Assembly (NCBI GenBank): GCA_050247155.1
Contig: JBFWUS010000023.1
Location: 1-64,000 of the forward strand
Direction: 5' to 3'
DNA length: 64,000 nucleotides
From: Mesorhizobium_G sp050247155
Lineage (GTDB): Bacteria > Pseudomonadota > Alphaproteobacteria > Rhizobiales > Rhizobiaceae
This document shows, piece after piece, positions 34,516 to 44,317 of this stretch (positions are counted from its first letter, which is position 1; the number at the start of each line of letters is the position of its first letter). A program made the translations under genes and the position numbers. The notes under the pieces were generated by a model that made no database searches, had not been told where the DNA came from, and saw only the letters and a list, made by a program, of their open reading frames with translations.

Positions 34516-35730
34516 TCAGCTTTGCGAAAGCGTCGCGCCGCGCCGTCCGAGAATGACGAGGTAAGTCAAGGCCAGAAGGCACACTGCCACCACAGGAAAC
34601 ACGATCCAGTTCAGCATCTCCCAGCCGCCGGCATTGTAGGTGGCGCCGGCCATCAGCGAAGCGAAGGCGGTCGAGGAAAACAGTATGAGGTCGTGAAAAC
34701 CCTGCACCTTGGCCTTTTCCGCCGGACGATAGGTGTCGGCCACGATCGCGGTTGCGCCAATGAAGCCAAAATTCCAGCCGAGACCCAGCAGAATCAGCGA
34801 GGTCCAGAACTGCCAGAGCTGGATGCCGGAAAGGGCGACGAGCGCGCAGGCGATCAGCAGCAGAAGGCCAAGCGCGACGATCCGCTCGACGCCGAACCGC
34901 GCAATCAGCCGGCCGGTGAAGAAACTCGGTCCAAACATCGCCATCACATGCCAGGAGATGCCGAGCGTTGCCTGATCGGCCGAAAAACCGCAGCCGACCA
35001 TGGCAAGCGGCGCGCCAGTCATGACGAAAACCATCAGCGCGAATGAGCCGACACCGCAGATCAGACCGACGACAAAGCGCGGCTGGCTGATTATTTCGCT
35101 GAGCGGTCGCGCCTGTGAGGCATCGATGGCCGGTCCGGCGTTGGAGAGGGCCTCCTTGCGCAGGAAAGACAGGATTGCCGCGCCGACAAGGGCGACTACG
35201 GGGATGGCTGCAAAAGATCCGGCAAACATCACCGGAGCAAACAATTCGCGCGTGAAGATAACGATCTGCGGCCCCAGAATCGCGGTGATCACGCCGCCTG
35301 CGAGCACAAAGGAGATCGCTCGCGCCTTGAACTCCGGCGGTGCATTGTCCGCCGCGGCAAACCGGAACTGCTGCACAAAGGCGCCGCCTATCCCGAGGAT
35401 TGCAAGGCTGAACGCGAAAAACCAGAAGGCCGACTGAAAGATCGCCAGCGATGCAGCCACACCACCGAGTGCCGTGACCAGCGTGCCGATCATGAAGCCG
35501 CCGCGCTGGCCGGCCCAGCGGATGATCGCAGCCGCGGGCAGCGCGCCCAACGCCACGCCGACATTGTAGCCGGTGATCGGCGCGGTGGCCAAAGACTTGT
35601 CGGGACCCAGCAGATAATAACCGACCAAACCGCCTATGGAGAGCGCAATCGGCGCCGCCGACCCCACGATCGCCTGCGAGGCTGCCAGGATAATGGCCGT
35701 GCGACGGGCTTCGGCTTCAGGCTGGGACAT
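34516..35730 (-). CDS. MFS transporter
   Basis: 404-residue major facilitator superfamily carrier with 12 hydrophobic segments. The usual loop 2-3 motif is degenerate (RWAGQRGG). TASTPLG-type signatures of a substrate family were not recognised; DTYRPAEKAKVQGFHDLI in the second half is a typical loop. The short cytoplasmic N-terminus is MSQPEAEARR. The gene stands between hppA and nusB, with about 90 bp to nusB. Substrate unknown. Confidence 0.88.
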   Translation of the reverse strand: MSQPEAEARRTAIILAASQAIVGSAAPIALSIGGLVGYYLLGPDKSLATAPITGYNVGVALGALPAAAIIRWAGQRGGFMIGTLVTALGGVAASLAIFQSAFWFFAFSLAILGIGGAFVQQFRFAAADNAPPEFKARAISFVLAGGVITAILGPQIVIFTRELFAPVMFAGSFAAIPVVALVGAAILSFLRKEALSNAGPAIDASQARPLSEIISQPRFVVGLICGVGSFALMVFVMTGAPLAMVGCGFSADQATLGISWHVMAMFGPSFFTGRLIARFGVERIVALGLLLLIACALVALSGIQLWQFWTSLILLGLGWNFGFIGATAIVADTYRPAEKAKVQGFHDLILFSSTAFASLMAGATYNAGGWEMLNWIVFPVVAVCLLALTYLVILGRRGATLSQS

Positions 35731-35823
35731 CGCGACCTTCGATCCAAAAGACGCTTCTTGTCGATTCTGCAGCTCGGGTAAACGGCCTCCGGCGGCCCTC
35801 GCTTATGCCAGGGTACGCCGCGA

Positions 35824-36318
35824 TCAGGCGTCCTTGCCCCTGCCCTCACCACGCACGTGACGCGCCACGCGATCCAGCACCGCATTGACCAGCCGAGGCT
35901 CTTCTTCCTCGTAAAAGGCCTTGGCGATGTCGACATATTCCGAAACGATCACCGCGACCGGCACGTCGGCGCGCTTCATCAACTCGTAGACGCCGGCGCG
36001 CATGATCGCCCTGAGAGTCGAATCAAGCCGCGACAGCGGCCAATCCTCCGTCAGCGCGTTGCGGATGACCGGATCGATCGTCTTCTGGCTCTCAACGACA
36101 CCCGCCAGGATTGCCCGGAACCATTGGGCGTCCGCCTCGCGGTAGGTCGCGCCGTCCACTTCCTTGCCGAGACGGAAGGATTCGTATTCCGCCGTCGTCT
36201 CAAGCAGCCCGCTGCCGGCGACATCCATCTGGTAGAGCGCCTGCACAGCGGCAAGCCGCGCCGCGCCGCGCTTGTTGGCCTGACGGCCGCTTTGGGTGGT
36301 GGAAGCCGGCTCGGTCAC
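35824..36318 (-). CDS. nusB: Transcription antitermination factor NusB
   Basis: NusB binds boxA RNA with NusE(S10) and promotes rRNA antitermination. The 164-residue product has the N-terminal RGAARLAAVQALYQMD, a middle with LRAIMRAGVYELMKRADVPVAVIVSEYVDIAKAFYEEEEP and a final LDRVARHVRGE, all typical. An N-terminal extension of about 15 residues is usual for the group. It starts 5 bp after ribH, as in many alphaproteobacteria. Confidence 0.96.
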   Translation of the reverse strand: MTEPASTTQSGRQANKRGAARLAAVQALYQMDVAGSGLLETTAEYESFRLGKEVDGATYREADAQWFRAILAGVVESQKTIDPVIRNALTEDWPLSRLDSTLRAIMRAGVYELMKRADVPVAVIVSEYVDIAKAFYEEEEPRLVNAVLDRVARHVRGEGRGKDA

Positions 36319-36322
36319 GGGA

Positions 36323-36811
36323 TCAAAGGCCTTTTGCCAGGCGTTCGCGGTGAGCGATCATCGTCAGCGCCGCACGCGCCGCGAAGCCGCCCTTGTCGCC
36401 TTCGGACTGGCGCGCGCGCACCCAGGCCTGCTCCAAATTCTCGGTCGTCAAAATGCCGTTGCCGACAGCAATGGACTCGTTGACCGACAGATTCATCAGG
36501 CCGCGCGAAGATTCGTTAGCGACGATCTCGAAATGATAGGTCTCGCCACGAATGACCGTGCCCAGCGCGACAAAGCCGTCATAGGATTTGCCTTCATCCA
36601 TCTCGGCATCGAGCGCAAAGGAAATCACCGCCGGCACTTCGAGTGCGCCCGGAACAGTGATCACGTCATAGGTCGCGCCGGCCTCGTCGAGCGCAGCCTT
36701 CGCGCCTGCCAGCAAGGCGTCGGCGAGATCGTCGTAGAAGCGCGCTTCGACGATCAAAAGGTGCGCCTTTTTCTCAGGCTTCAGAAAAGCGTTTGCGGCG
36801 TGTTCGGCCAT
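36323..36811 (-). CDS. ribH: 6,7-dimethyl-8-ribityllumazine synthase
   Basis: Penultimate step of riboflavin synthesis: condenses 5-amino-6-ribitylaminouracil with 3,4-dihydroxybutanone phosphate. The 162-residue product has ARFYDDLADALLAGA, VPGALEVPAVI, FVALGTVIRGETYHFEIVANES (the catalytic His in GETYHFE) and the Gly/Asn-rich loop GILTTENLEQA. It sits between ribE (63 bp upstream) and nusB. Confidence 0.97.
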   Translation of the reverse strand: MAEHAANAFLKPEKKAHLLIVEARFYDDLADALLAGAKAALDEAGATYDVITVPGALEVPAVISFALDAEMDEGKSYDGFVALGTVIRGETYHFEIVANESSRGLMNLSVNESIAVGNGILTTENLEQAWVRARQSEGDKGGFAARAALTMIAHRERLAKGL

Positions 36812-36874
36812 CGGTGTCTCCGGAAAGCCGGTCGTTTAGGCCGAATGGATTTTGACCGCAAGGGTAGTGGCGCA

Positions 36875-37492
36875 CTAAAGCCCCTGCTCAGCCGCTTCCT
36901 TCAGCCGCGCGGCATATCGCGCCATCGTATCGACTTCGAGATTGACGCTGTCGCCGGCCTGCCGCTCGCCCCAAGTGGTGACCTGCAGAGAGTGATGGAT
37001 CAGAAGCACGTCGAAGCGCGTGCCATCGACCTTGTTCACCGTCAGCGACGTGCCATCCAGCGCGACCGAGCCCTTGGGCGCAATGAATTTGGCAAGTTCG
37101 CGCGGCGCTTCCAGCGTGAAGCGCACGGCACCGCCCTCGTCCTCGCGCGCCACGATCCTGGCCATGCCGTCGACATGGCCGGAGACGATGTGGCCGCCCA
37201 GCTCGTCGCCGATCTTCAGCGCTCGCTCGAGGTTGATGCGCGTGCCGGTTTCCCAGGTAGACGCGGACGTCAGCCGCAATGCCTCCTCCCAGGCCTCGAC
37301 CTCGAACCAGCATGCGTTCGAGCCGCCTTCCGGCAACTCAACGACGGTCAGGCAGACGCCAGCACAGGAAATGGAAGCGCCGATGTCGATGGTTGCGGGG
37401 TCATAAACGGTCTCGATGCGCAACCGGATGCCTTCCGGCAAGGGCGAGACTTTGCCGATCGTGCCGACATCCGTGACAATGCCTGTAAACAT
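36875..37492 (-). CDS. ribE: Riboflavin synthase, alpha chain
   Basis: Dismutates two lumazines into riboflavin. The 205-residue product starts MFTGIVTDVGTIGKV and consists of two homologous lumazine-binding beta-barrels, the second starting near residue 97 (HIVSGHVDGMARIV); FTLEAPRELAKFIAPKGSVALDGTSLTV is the typical second repeat. The ATG at 37492 overlaps the ribD stop (ATGA). An in-frame start 27 nt upstream lies in ribD and is rejected. Confidence 0.97.
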   Translation of the reverse strand: MFTGIVTDVGTIGKVSPLPEGIRLRIETVYDPATIDIGASISCAGVCLTVVELPEGGSNACWFEVEAWEEALRLTSASTWETGTRINLERALKIGDELGGHIVSGHVDGMARIVAREDEGGAVRFTLEAPRELAKFIAPKGSVALDGTSLTVNKVDGTRFDVLLIHHSLQVTTWGERQAGDSVNLEVDTMARYAARLKEAAEQGL

Positions 37493-38607
37493 CAGAGCGG
37501 CCTCGCCCATTCTTTGCATTCATCATCGCCAAAGCGCGTTTCGCGGACGAGCCGAAACCCATCCGGAATGCTTTCCGCGCTGATCGGCGCAGGAATGCCG
37601 CCTTCGCCGACCGGACCCGGTCCGCGAAACAGCACGATCCGGTCAACCAGATCATCGGCCAGAAAAGCCCGAGCCGTCTCCGCCCCACCCTCGACCAGCA
37701 CCGTCGAGACGCCCTGCCCAGCAAGGTCATCCAGCAGTTCCGGCAAAGCCAGTCGCCCGTCAAAAAGCTCGGCAGCCAAAATGCGGACTCCGGCTTTTTC
37801 CAAGGCCGCTCGCGCCGTCTCGTTCGCGTCACTGCAGGCGGCTAGCCAGACCGGTGTTTGCCTAGCACTTTCCGCCAATTTCGACTCCACTGGCAGCCGC
37901 GCGTTCGGATCGAGGACGATCCGGATCGGAGAGCGCTTTGCCAGCCCCGGCAATCGCACGGTCAATTCGGGGTCGTCGGCAATAGCGGTGTTGACGCCAA
38001 CCAGGATTGCGTCGCTTTCGGCGCGCATCAGATGGACCTGCCCGCGCGCAATTGGGCCGGTGATCGCGACCTGGCCCTCGCCGAGCCGACCGATCATGCC
38101 ATCGGCCGAAATGGCAAGTTTCAGAGTCACTTCCGGCCGCTTCTTGAGAGATCGAGTCAAATAGCCCGCCATCTGATTGGCGGCCTGTGCAGCCAGCATA
38201 CTCTCGACCACCTCAATGCCTGCCGCGCGTAAAATGGCGTAGCCCTTGCCGGATACGCGGTCGTCAGGATCCGTCGCCGCCCCCACCACGCGTTTAACGC
38301 CCGCAGCCACCAGCGCGTTGGCGCAGGGCGGCGTGCGGCCATGGTGCGCGCAAGGTTCCAGCGTCACGTAGGCCGCCGCTCCTCGCGCCCGCTCGCCGGC
38401 CTCGGTCAGCGCCTCCGCTTCGGCATGCGGCCGGCCGCCGATTGCCGTCACGCCGCGGCCAATGATGACCGGGCCACTGCCATCGTCGCGCACGATCAAC
38501 GTACCTACGGAAGGGTTCGTACCGGTCAGGCCAAGATGTTTTCGAGATAGCCTGATGGCGGCCGCCATGAAACGGCGGTCAGTGTCGGTTGCGCCACCTG
38601 CGGTCAT
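37492..38607 (-). CDS. ribD: Bifunctional riboflavin deaminase/reductase RibD
   Basis: Carries out steps two and three of riboflavin synthesis. The N-terminal deaminase (residues about 10-150) has the zinc motif HAEAEAL and PCAHHGRTPPC; the C-terminal reductase starts near 155 (PEVTLKLAISADGMIG) and includes VLVEGGAETA. The 371-residue size is normal. ATG 38607 is chosen; the adjacent GTG 38610 would add one residue. It starts 4 bp after the nrdR stop and overlaps ribE. Confidence 0.97.
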   Translation of the reverse strand: MTAGGATDTDRRFMAAAIRLSRKHLGLTGTNPSVGTLIVRDDGSGPVIIGRGVTAIGGRPHAEAEALTEAGERARGAAAYVTLEPCAHHGRTPPCANALVAAGVKRVVGAATDPDDRVSGKGYAILRAAGIEVVESMLAAQAANQMAGYLTRSLKKRPEVTLKLAISADGMIGRLGEGQVAITGPIARGQVHLMRAESDAILVGVNTAIADDPELTVRLPGLAKRSPIRIVLDPNARLPVESKLAESARQTPVWLAACSDANETARAALEKAGVRILAAELFDGRLALPELLDDLAGQGVSTVLVEGGAETARAFLADDLVDRIVLFRGPGPVGEGGIPAPISAESIPDGFRLVRETRFGDDECKEWARPL

Positions 38608-38610
38608 CAC

Positions 38611-39075
38611 TCAGCGCTCGTCGTCCTCACCGGACAACTCGCCCAGCACATCGTGAAAATCCTTGGCCTCGCGGAAGTTGCGATAGACCGAGGCGAAACG
38701 CACATAGGCGACGTCGTCCAGCGACTTCAGCGCCTCCATCACCAGCCGCCCTATTTCTTCCGAAGGGACTTCGGTTTCGCCCGAGCTTTCGAGCTGGCGC
38801 ACGATGCCGGTCACCGCGCGGTCTATACGCTCCGGATCGACGTTGCGCTTGCGCACGGCGATCTCGACCGAGCGTAGCAGCTTGTCGCGATTGAACGGCA
38901 CCTTGCGGCCCGACTTTTTCATCACGACAAGATCGCGCAGTTGCACACGCTCGAAGGTCGTAAAGCGTCCGCCGCAATCGGGGCAGACGCGCCGACGCCG
39001 GATCGCGGCCCCATCTTCAGCGGGCCGTGAATCTTTCACCTGTGTGTCTTCCGACTGGCAGTAGGGGCAGCGCAT
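38611..39075 (-). CDS. nrdR: Transcriptional repressor NrdR
   Basis: Zn-ribbon/ATP-cone repressor of ribonucleotide reductase genes. The 154-residue product starts MRCPYCQSEDTQVKDSRP; the Zn ribbon is C3, C6, C31 and C34 (CPDCGGRF), followed by the ATP-cone with VVMKKSGRKVPFNRDKLLRSVE. It would bind NrdR boxes before nrd genes when dATP is high. It is the first gene of the nrdR-rib-nusB run here, with a toxin gene 4 bp upstream. Confidence 0.97.
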   Translation of the reverse strand: MRCPYCQSEDTQVKDSRPAEDGAAIRRRRVCPDCGGRFTTFERVQLRDLVVMKKSGRKVPFNRDKLLRSVEIAVRKRNVDPERIDRAVTGIVRQLESSGETEVPSEEIGRLVMEALKSLDDVAYVRFASVYRNFREAKDFHDVLGELSGEDDER

Positions 39076-39078
39076 GAA

Positions 39079-39486
39079 TCAATTTATCTTTGGGGTTATC
39101 AACACGACGGTTGGAAAGTAGGTGCGATAGCGTCCGATATCTCGTGTCACGATTGGCAAATCAAGCACGGCGGCGTGAGCGCCAATGAAGAAGTCTGGAA
39201 GCACGCCCGTCTTAAGACCGCCCGCTTGGCGGTAGTGAGCATGCGCCTTTGAGGCCAAGAAAAGCGCCGCGCGAGGCATAGGTGTCAACAACAGGCCGGC
39301 GTCGGAGATAAATTCGTCGAGTGCTTCCACTGTCCCGAATCTCGCCGCGAGTTCAGCGTAGACAATGTCATTGATTGTCAAAGAACTCATAGTTTGAGCT
39401 CTGGAAAGAGCCTGCGCCGACCAGTCCTCCCAAACAGGATCGCCTGTCAGCAGATCCAGCAACACATTTGAATCTATGAATGCCAA
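39079..39486 (-). CDS. vapC: PIN-domain toxin (VapC family)
   Basis: Predicted RNase toxin of a type II toxin-antitoxin pair. The 135-residue product has the PIN acidic residues: Asp5 in FIDSNVLLDLL, Glu in VYAELAARFG (about 45), Asp in VLPDFFIGAHA (about 98) and Asp in IVTRDIGRYRTYFP (about 118). VapC proteins cut tRNA or rRNA. Its start overlaps the antitoxin stop by 13 bp. The pair sits between glyA and nrdR, which are usually neighbours in this group. Confidence 0.9.
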   Translation of the reverse strand: MAFIDSNVLLDLLTGDPVWEDWSAQALSRAQTMSSLTINDIVYAELAARFGTVEALDEFISDAGLLLTPMPRAALFLASKAHAHYRQAGGLKTGVLPDFFIGAHAAVLDLPIVTRDIGRYRTYFPTVVLITPKIN

Positions 39487-39716
39487 TCATCACCGCGGGT
39501 CAGCGCCATGATTTCATCCGTTGTCAGGCCAGGACCCAGCATACCGCGGTACTTGTCAAACCTGGTCACCGGCCTTTTCCCGTCCACGCGCTGAACAACA
39601 ATTTCGTTACGGTCATTCAGCGTGAATTCAACTTCGTCGCCCGGCCCAACGCGCAGCATCTCGCGCACGATCTTCGGGATGGTCAGCTGCCCTTTGCTCG
39701 TGATTTTCGTGCCCAC
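39474..39716 (-). CDS. AbrB/SpoVT-type antitoxin
   Basis: Antitoxin partner of the PIN toxin. The 80-residue product holds the swapped-hairpin DNA-binding AbrB fold: TKITSKGQLTIPKIVREML and VGPGDEVEFTLNDRNEIVVQRV; its C-terminal half (RFDKYRGMLGPGLTTDEIMAL) should bind the toxin, as in VapB/MazE. The GTG at 39716 has GAGG 6 nt upstream and is preferred over GTG 39743, which would begin inside the perfect palindrome. The pair is expected to repress its own promoter through that palindrome. Confidence 0.87.
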   Translation of the reverse strand: MGTKITSKGQLTIPKIVREMLRVGPGDEVEFTLNDRNEIVVQRVDGKRPVTRFDKYRGMLGPGLTTDEIMALTRGDDWHS

Positions 39717-39726
39717 TACGACCTCA

Positions 39727-39754
39727 GTAATACCTATGTTCACATAGGTATTAC
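39727..39754. promoter_or_regulatory. Perfect palindrome, probable antitoxin operator
   Basis: 12-bp arms GTAATACCTATG (39727-39738) and CATAGGTATTAC (39743-39754) are perfect inverted copies with a TTCA spacer, just upstream of the antitoxin start at 39716. AbrB antitoxins bind such operators. It lies between the antitoxin and the 3' end of glyA. Confidence 0.8.
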
Positions 39755-39783
39755 TCGGTTATCGCGAAATCAAGCTCCGCCAA

Positions 39784-41097
<1,314 letters not shown>

Positions 41098-41225
41098 GGA
41101 TGGTCCCCTTGCGTGTCCGGGTGCGATGGCGGCGCATTAACACACATGCTTTGCCGCCGTCACGCTCGCGAAGCGAATTTTGCTGGCGGCTTTGCGGCAT
41201 GGCGGGCCGCAAGCGAAGCTGATTG

Positions 41226-41738
41226 TCAGTCCAGCGCCATGCCGGCCTTCAGATTGGCCAATGTCGCCATCATCATCAAAGGATTGAATGGCGACGATTC
41301 AAAGCCATTCCTGTCATAAAAGCGGGCGGCGTCCTCATTCAACGCATGAACGAGAATGCCGCGTATGCCGATCGTTTCAGCCGCATGGAGGACACGTTGA
41401 CAGGCATCCCTCAGCAACGCGTCGCCGAGACCCTTTCCTCGCGCCGACACATCTGTCGCAAGCCGGCCAAGGATAACGACCGGAACTGGGTCCGGCATAT
41501 TCCTGCGCATGCGGCCGGTCGCCTCCCGCACTGATACCGAGTTGGCGGCGAGCGCGTAGTAGCCAACGACGTTTATGTCGCCGCAGACTACAAAGGTTCG
41601 AGATGCGCCGGTAACCTGATTGGCGAGCGCGCGATTTTGCAGCCACGAATTCAGGCTGGTCTCTCCGCAATCAAAAGAAGCGACTATGTGCGAGTTAGAA
41701 AGCGGCTCCGGCGGGCGCAAATTCAAGTCTTTTCCCAC
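41226..41738 (-). CDS. GNAT acetyltransferase toxin (TacT/AtaT-like)
   Basis: 170-residue GNAT-fold protein of the type II toxin group that acetylates aminoacyl-tRNA. Acetyl-CoA-binding pattern LATDVSARGKGLGDALLRDA (with RGKGLG), the opening PPEPLSNSHIVASFDCGETSLNSWLQNRAL and C-terminal ALNEDAARFYDRNGF are characteristic. Its start overlaps the antitoxin stop by 16 bp. It lies downstream of the antitoxin in the usual order. It faces away from glyA's own promoter and ends 128 bp from the glyA start. Confidence 0.9.
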   Translation of the reverse strand: MGKDLNLRPPEPLSNSHIVASFDCGETSLNSWLQNRALANQVTGASRTFVVCGDINVVGYYALAANSVSVREATGRMRRNMPDPVPVVILGRLATDVSARGKGLGDALLRDACQRVLHAAETIGIRGILVHALNEDAARFYDRNGFESSPFNPLMMMATLANLKAGMALD

Positions 41739-42001
41739 GGCGCCGGCGTATGGAGCATTTTGACAAGCCTCTCATTGGGCCGTGGCTCTTCGTCGAGTCG
41801 TGCAACAAACGCATCGAAATCTTCTCGGCTAACTTCGATAAGACTTCGATCGATCAACGCTTCCTCTGCCGCTGCTCGAGCCGCATCGAGAATAAAATCA
41901 GTCCGGTTCTTGCCTTTGGCACGGGCCGCGCGATCGATCAGATTTCGATCGTCGGCCTTGATCCTAATGTTCAGAACGTCTCGTTTTGCTGCCTGGGTCA
42001 T
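41723..42001 (-). CDS. DUF1778 antitoxin
   Basis: Ribbon-helix-helix-type antitoxin that pairs with the GNAT toxin (AtaR/TacA class). The 92-residue product has KRDVLNIRIKADDRNLIDRAARAKGKNRTDFI, the DUF1778 DNA-binding start, then a C-terminal toxin-binding tail (SREDFDAFVARLDEEP). ATG 42001 with GAGGAG 8 nt upstream is chosen over an in-frame start at 42031, which would add ten unconvincing residues. The short IR at 42035-42053 is a likely operator. Confidence 0.9.
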   Translation of the reverse strand: MTQAAKRDVLNIRIKADDRNLIDRAARAKGKNRTDFILDAARAAAEEALIDRSLIEVSREDFDAFVARLDEEPRPNERLVKMLHTPAPWEKT

Positions 42002-42034
42002 CGCGTCGCTCCTCAAGTTGAGCGATAGCACGGC

Positions 42035-42053
42035 GTAATGCCAATGTCATTAC
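42035..42053. promoter_or_regulatory. Short inverted repeat upstream of the DUF1778 antitoxin
   Basis: GTAATG (42035-42040) and CATTAC (42048-42053) form an inverted repeat with a 7-nt spacer, 34 bp upstream of the antitoxin ATG and within a 58-bp gap to the GST gene. Such repeats are typical TA operators. Confidence 0.5.
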
Positions 42054-42059
42054 ATACGA

Positions 42060-42686
42060 TCACGCCGGCGCGACGAAAGGCTGGCTGATTTCCTGAAACA
42101 CCGGCATCGCCTCCAGCTTGGCGCAATGCGCCTGCAGCGCCGGAAAATCATCCATCGGGATCAGCCCCGGATGGGTATCCGTGGCATGACGCAGGGCGCA
42201 GGCGACAGCGATGTCGCAATGGCCGATGGCCTCGCCGAACCAGTAGGGCGTGTCGCGGCTGGTCCGGTCGGCATCGAGCTTGTCGAGCGCCGTCATAATC
42301 TGTGAGCGGCAGCGATCGACCCAGAATTGCGAGACGTCCTTGTGCAGCACCTTCTCATAAAACAGGCTCACCGCCTTGTCCGCCATGCCGGTGGCGAGCG
42401 CACTGACATGCAGCGCGCGATGACGCTCCGGCTCCGCCTGCGGGTACATACGCTTGCCTGCGGGTATGAGACTATCGACATAGTCGAGGATGAGATTGCT
42501 CTCGATCAACACATCGCCGTCGCTCAGCACCAATGTCGGCACCCGGATCAGTGGGTTGTATTGCTGCAGCTTTTCGACATCGCCGGTGATCGACCAAGGT
42601 TTGTGCTCGAACGGGATGCCGTAGAGTTTCAGGGCGATACCGACGCGACGAACAAAGGACGAATCGTACTGGCCGATCAGGATCAT
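42060..42686 (-). CDS. Glutathione S-transferase family protein
   Basis: 208-residue GST with the N-terminal thioredoxin fold (MILIGQYDSSFVRRVGIALKLYGI, NPLIRVPTLVLSDGDVLIESNLILDYVD) and a helical C-domain containing GEAIGHCDIAVACALR. A Ser in QYDSSFVRR is in the catalytic position. It belongs to a different subgroup from the GST at 16487. It follows the NCS2 permease gene on the same strand, beyond the terminator at 42784-42812. Confidence 0.92.
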   Translation of the reverse strand: MILIGQYDSSFVRRVGIALKLYGIPFEHKPWSITGDVEKLQQYNPLIRVPTLVLSDGDVLIESNLILDYVDSLIPAGKRMYPQAEPERHRALHVSALATGMADKAVSLFYEKVLHKDVSQFWVDRCRSQIMTALDKLDADRTSRDTPYWFGEAIGHCDIAVACALRHATDTHPGLIPMDDFPALQAHCAKLEAMPVFQEISQPFVAPA

Positions 42687-42783
42687 GGGCTGCGCTCCGT
42701 TTGATCGATGCTTGCCAAACTCTCATGCGGCCAAGCAAGTCTCGCGCGTCGCGCCAGAAGCGACTGCTGACAGCAGCCGCCAA

Positions 42784-42812
42784 AGAAAAAGGCCCCGCCG
42801 GAGCGGAGCCTT
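42784..42812 (-). terminator. Rho-independent terminator after the NCS2 permease
   Basis: Minus-strand AAGGCTCCGC / GCGGGGCCTT stem (9 of 10 pairs; + strand 42789-42798 and 42803-42812), CGGA-type loop, followed by TTTCTTT. It lies about 23 nt after the TGA at 42835-42837, which supports that position as the true end of the permease gene. Confidence 0.85.
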
Positions 42813-42834
42813 CTTGTCCAGATGATGCCTGCGC

Positions 42835-44317
42835 TCAGTGTGCTTCGGCAGCCATCGCCGCTTCCTTGGCGCCGGCCTCGTCGAGCGCCGTTGAAGAAGA
42901 AGTTCAGGATCACGGCCGAGATGGTGGCGAGCAGGATGCCCGACTCGACCAGCGAGTGGATCGCGTGCGGCAGCCACATCTTGAAGTCCGGCGCGATGAG
43001 CGGGATCATGCCGAGGCCCAGCGACACCGCCACCACGAACAGGTTGTTGCGGCGCTTGGCGAAGTCGACGTGGCTCAGAATGCGGATGCCGGTCGCGGCA
43101 ACCATGCCGAACATGACAAGCCCTGCCCCGCCGAGCACGAAGGTCGGCAGCGATTCCACCAGTACGCCCATCTTTGGCACCAGGCCGAAGATGATCAGGA
43201 TGACGCCGGCGGCGACGCAGACGAAGCGGCTCTTCACGCCCGTCACGCCGACCAGACCCACATTCTGCGAGAAGCTGGTGTAGGGGAAGGTGTTGAAGAT
43301 GCCACCGATGACGGTGCCGAGGCCGTCTGTGCGCAGACCCGCATTCAACGACTTAGGCGTAATCTTACGATCCGTCAGGTCGGCCAGCGCCAGGAACATG
43401 CCGGTCGATTCGATGAAGGTCACGATCATGACCAGCACCATCGTAACGATCAGCACCGGGTCGAAAATCGGCATGCCGAAGTGGAAGGGCGTGATGAAGG
43501 CGAACCAGCCGGCTTCACCCATCTTGTCGAAATGCATCATGCCGAGCGCCGCCGTTATAGTCGCGCCGATGATGATGCCCAGCAGAACGGCGATGTTGGC
43601 GACGAAGCCCTTGCCGAATTTTGCGATCAGCAGGATCGACACCAAGACGATGCCAGCGATGCCGATGTGCGACAGCGGTGCATACGCTGCGTTGTCGATC
43701 GTCGGCACCAGGGCCAGCTTTCCGGGGATAGCCGGGATCGCCGAACCGGCCTGGCCGGCAAGATCGGTGACCGTCTTCAGCCATTCAGCCTGGGCCGGAT
43801 CGACGATTTTCGGCGCCGTCGGGCCGAAGGGCAAGCCGAAGATCCAGTTGATGCCGACGCGCATCAGAGACACGCCGATGACCAGGATGATGGTTCCGGT
43901 CACCACCGGAGGAAAGAAACGGAGCATTTTGCCGGCCAAAGGCGCGATCAAAATGCCGATGAAGCCCGCAGCGATGATGGAGCCGAACAGGATCCTGGCG
44001 CCGTCGGGGCCTGGATTGCCGAGCGCGATGGCGACCATCGGACCGACGGCCGCGAAGGTCACGCCCATCATGACCGGCATCTTGATGCCGAACCATTGGG
44101 TCGCGCCGAACGACTGGATGATGGTGACAAGGCCGCAGCAGAACAGATCCGCCGAGATCAGGAAGGCGACTTCCTGCGGCGTCAGGTTCAGGGCGCGGCC
44201 GACGATGAGCGGCACGGCGATAGCGCCGGCATACATGACGAGGACGTGCTGCATACCGAGCGCGGCTAGGCGCGGCAGGGGCAGCATCTCGTCCACTGGG
44301 TGGACTGCAGATGACAT
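42835..44317 (-). CDS. NCS2 nucleobase:cation symporter (uracil/xanthine permease family), frameshifted near its 3' end
   Basis: NAT/NCS2 permease importing a purine or pyrimidine base with protons. About 14 helices from MSSAVHPVDEMLPLPRL on; the family signature QNxGxxxxTG is seen in SFSQNVGLVGVTGVKSR. Up to AVILNFFFNGA the reading is normal; after that the open frame turns into an Arg/Gly-rich tail running through the terminator to 42683. Another frame from about 42888 reads LDEAGAKEAAMAAEAH and stops at 42835. So one base too many, or two too few, is likely near 42883-42892 (a real lesion or sequence error). ATG 44317 follows GGGAGAAAATTTA. Confidence 0.85.

Noticed and set aside
36296..38164. 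A 622-residue open frame antisense to ribH, ribE and ribD
   Set aside because: It crosses three well-supported genes and shows no family features.
38608..39078. FMN riboswitch before ribD
   Set aside because: ribD directly follows nrdR with no leader.
42701..44269. A 522-residue open frame antisense to the NCS2 permease
   Set aside because: His/Asp/Arg-rich mirror of a hydrophobic protein, no family.
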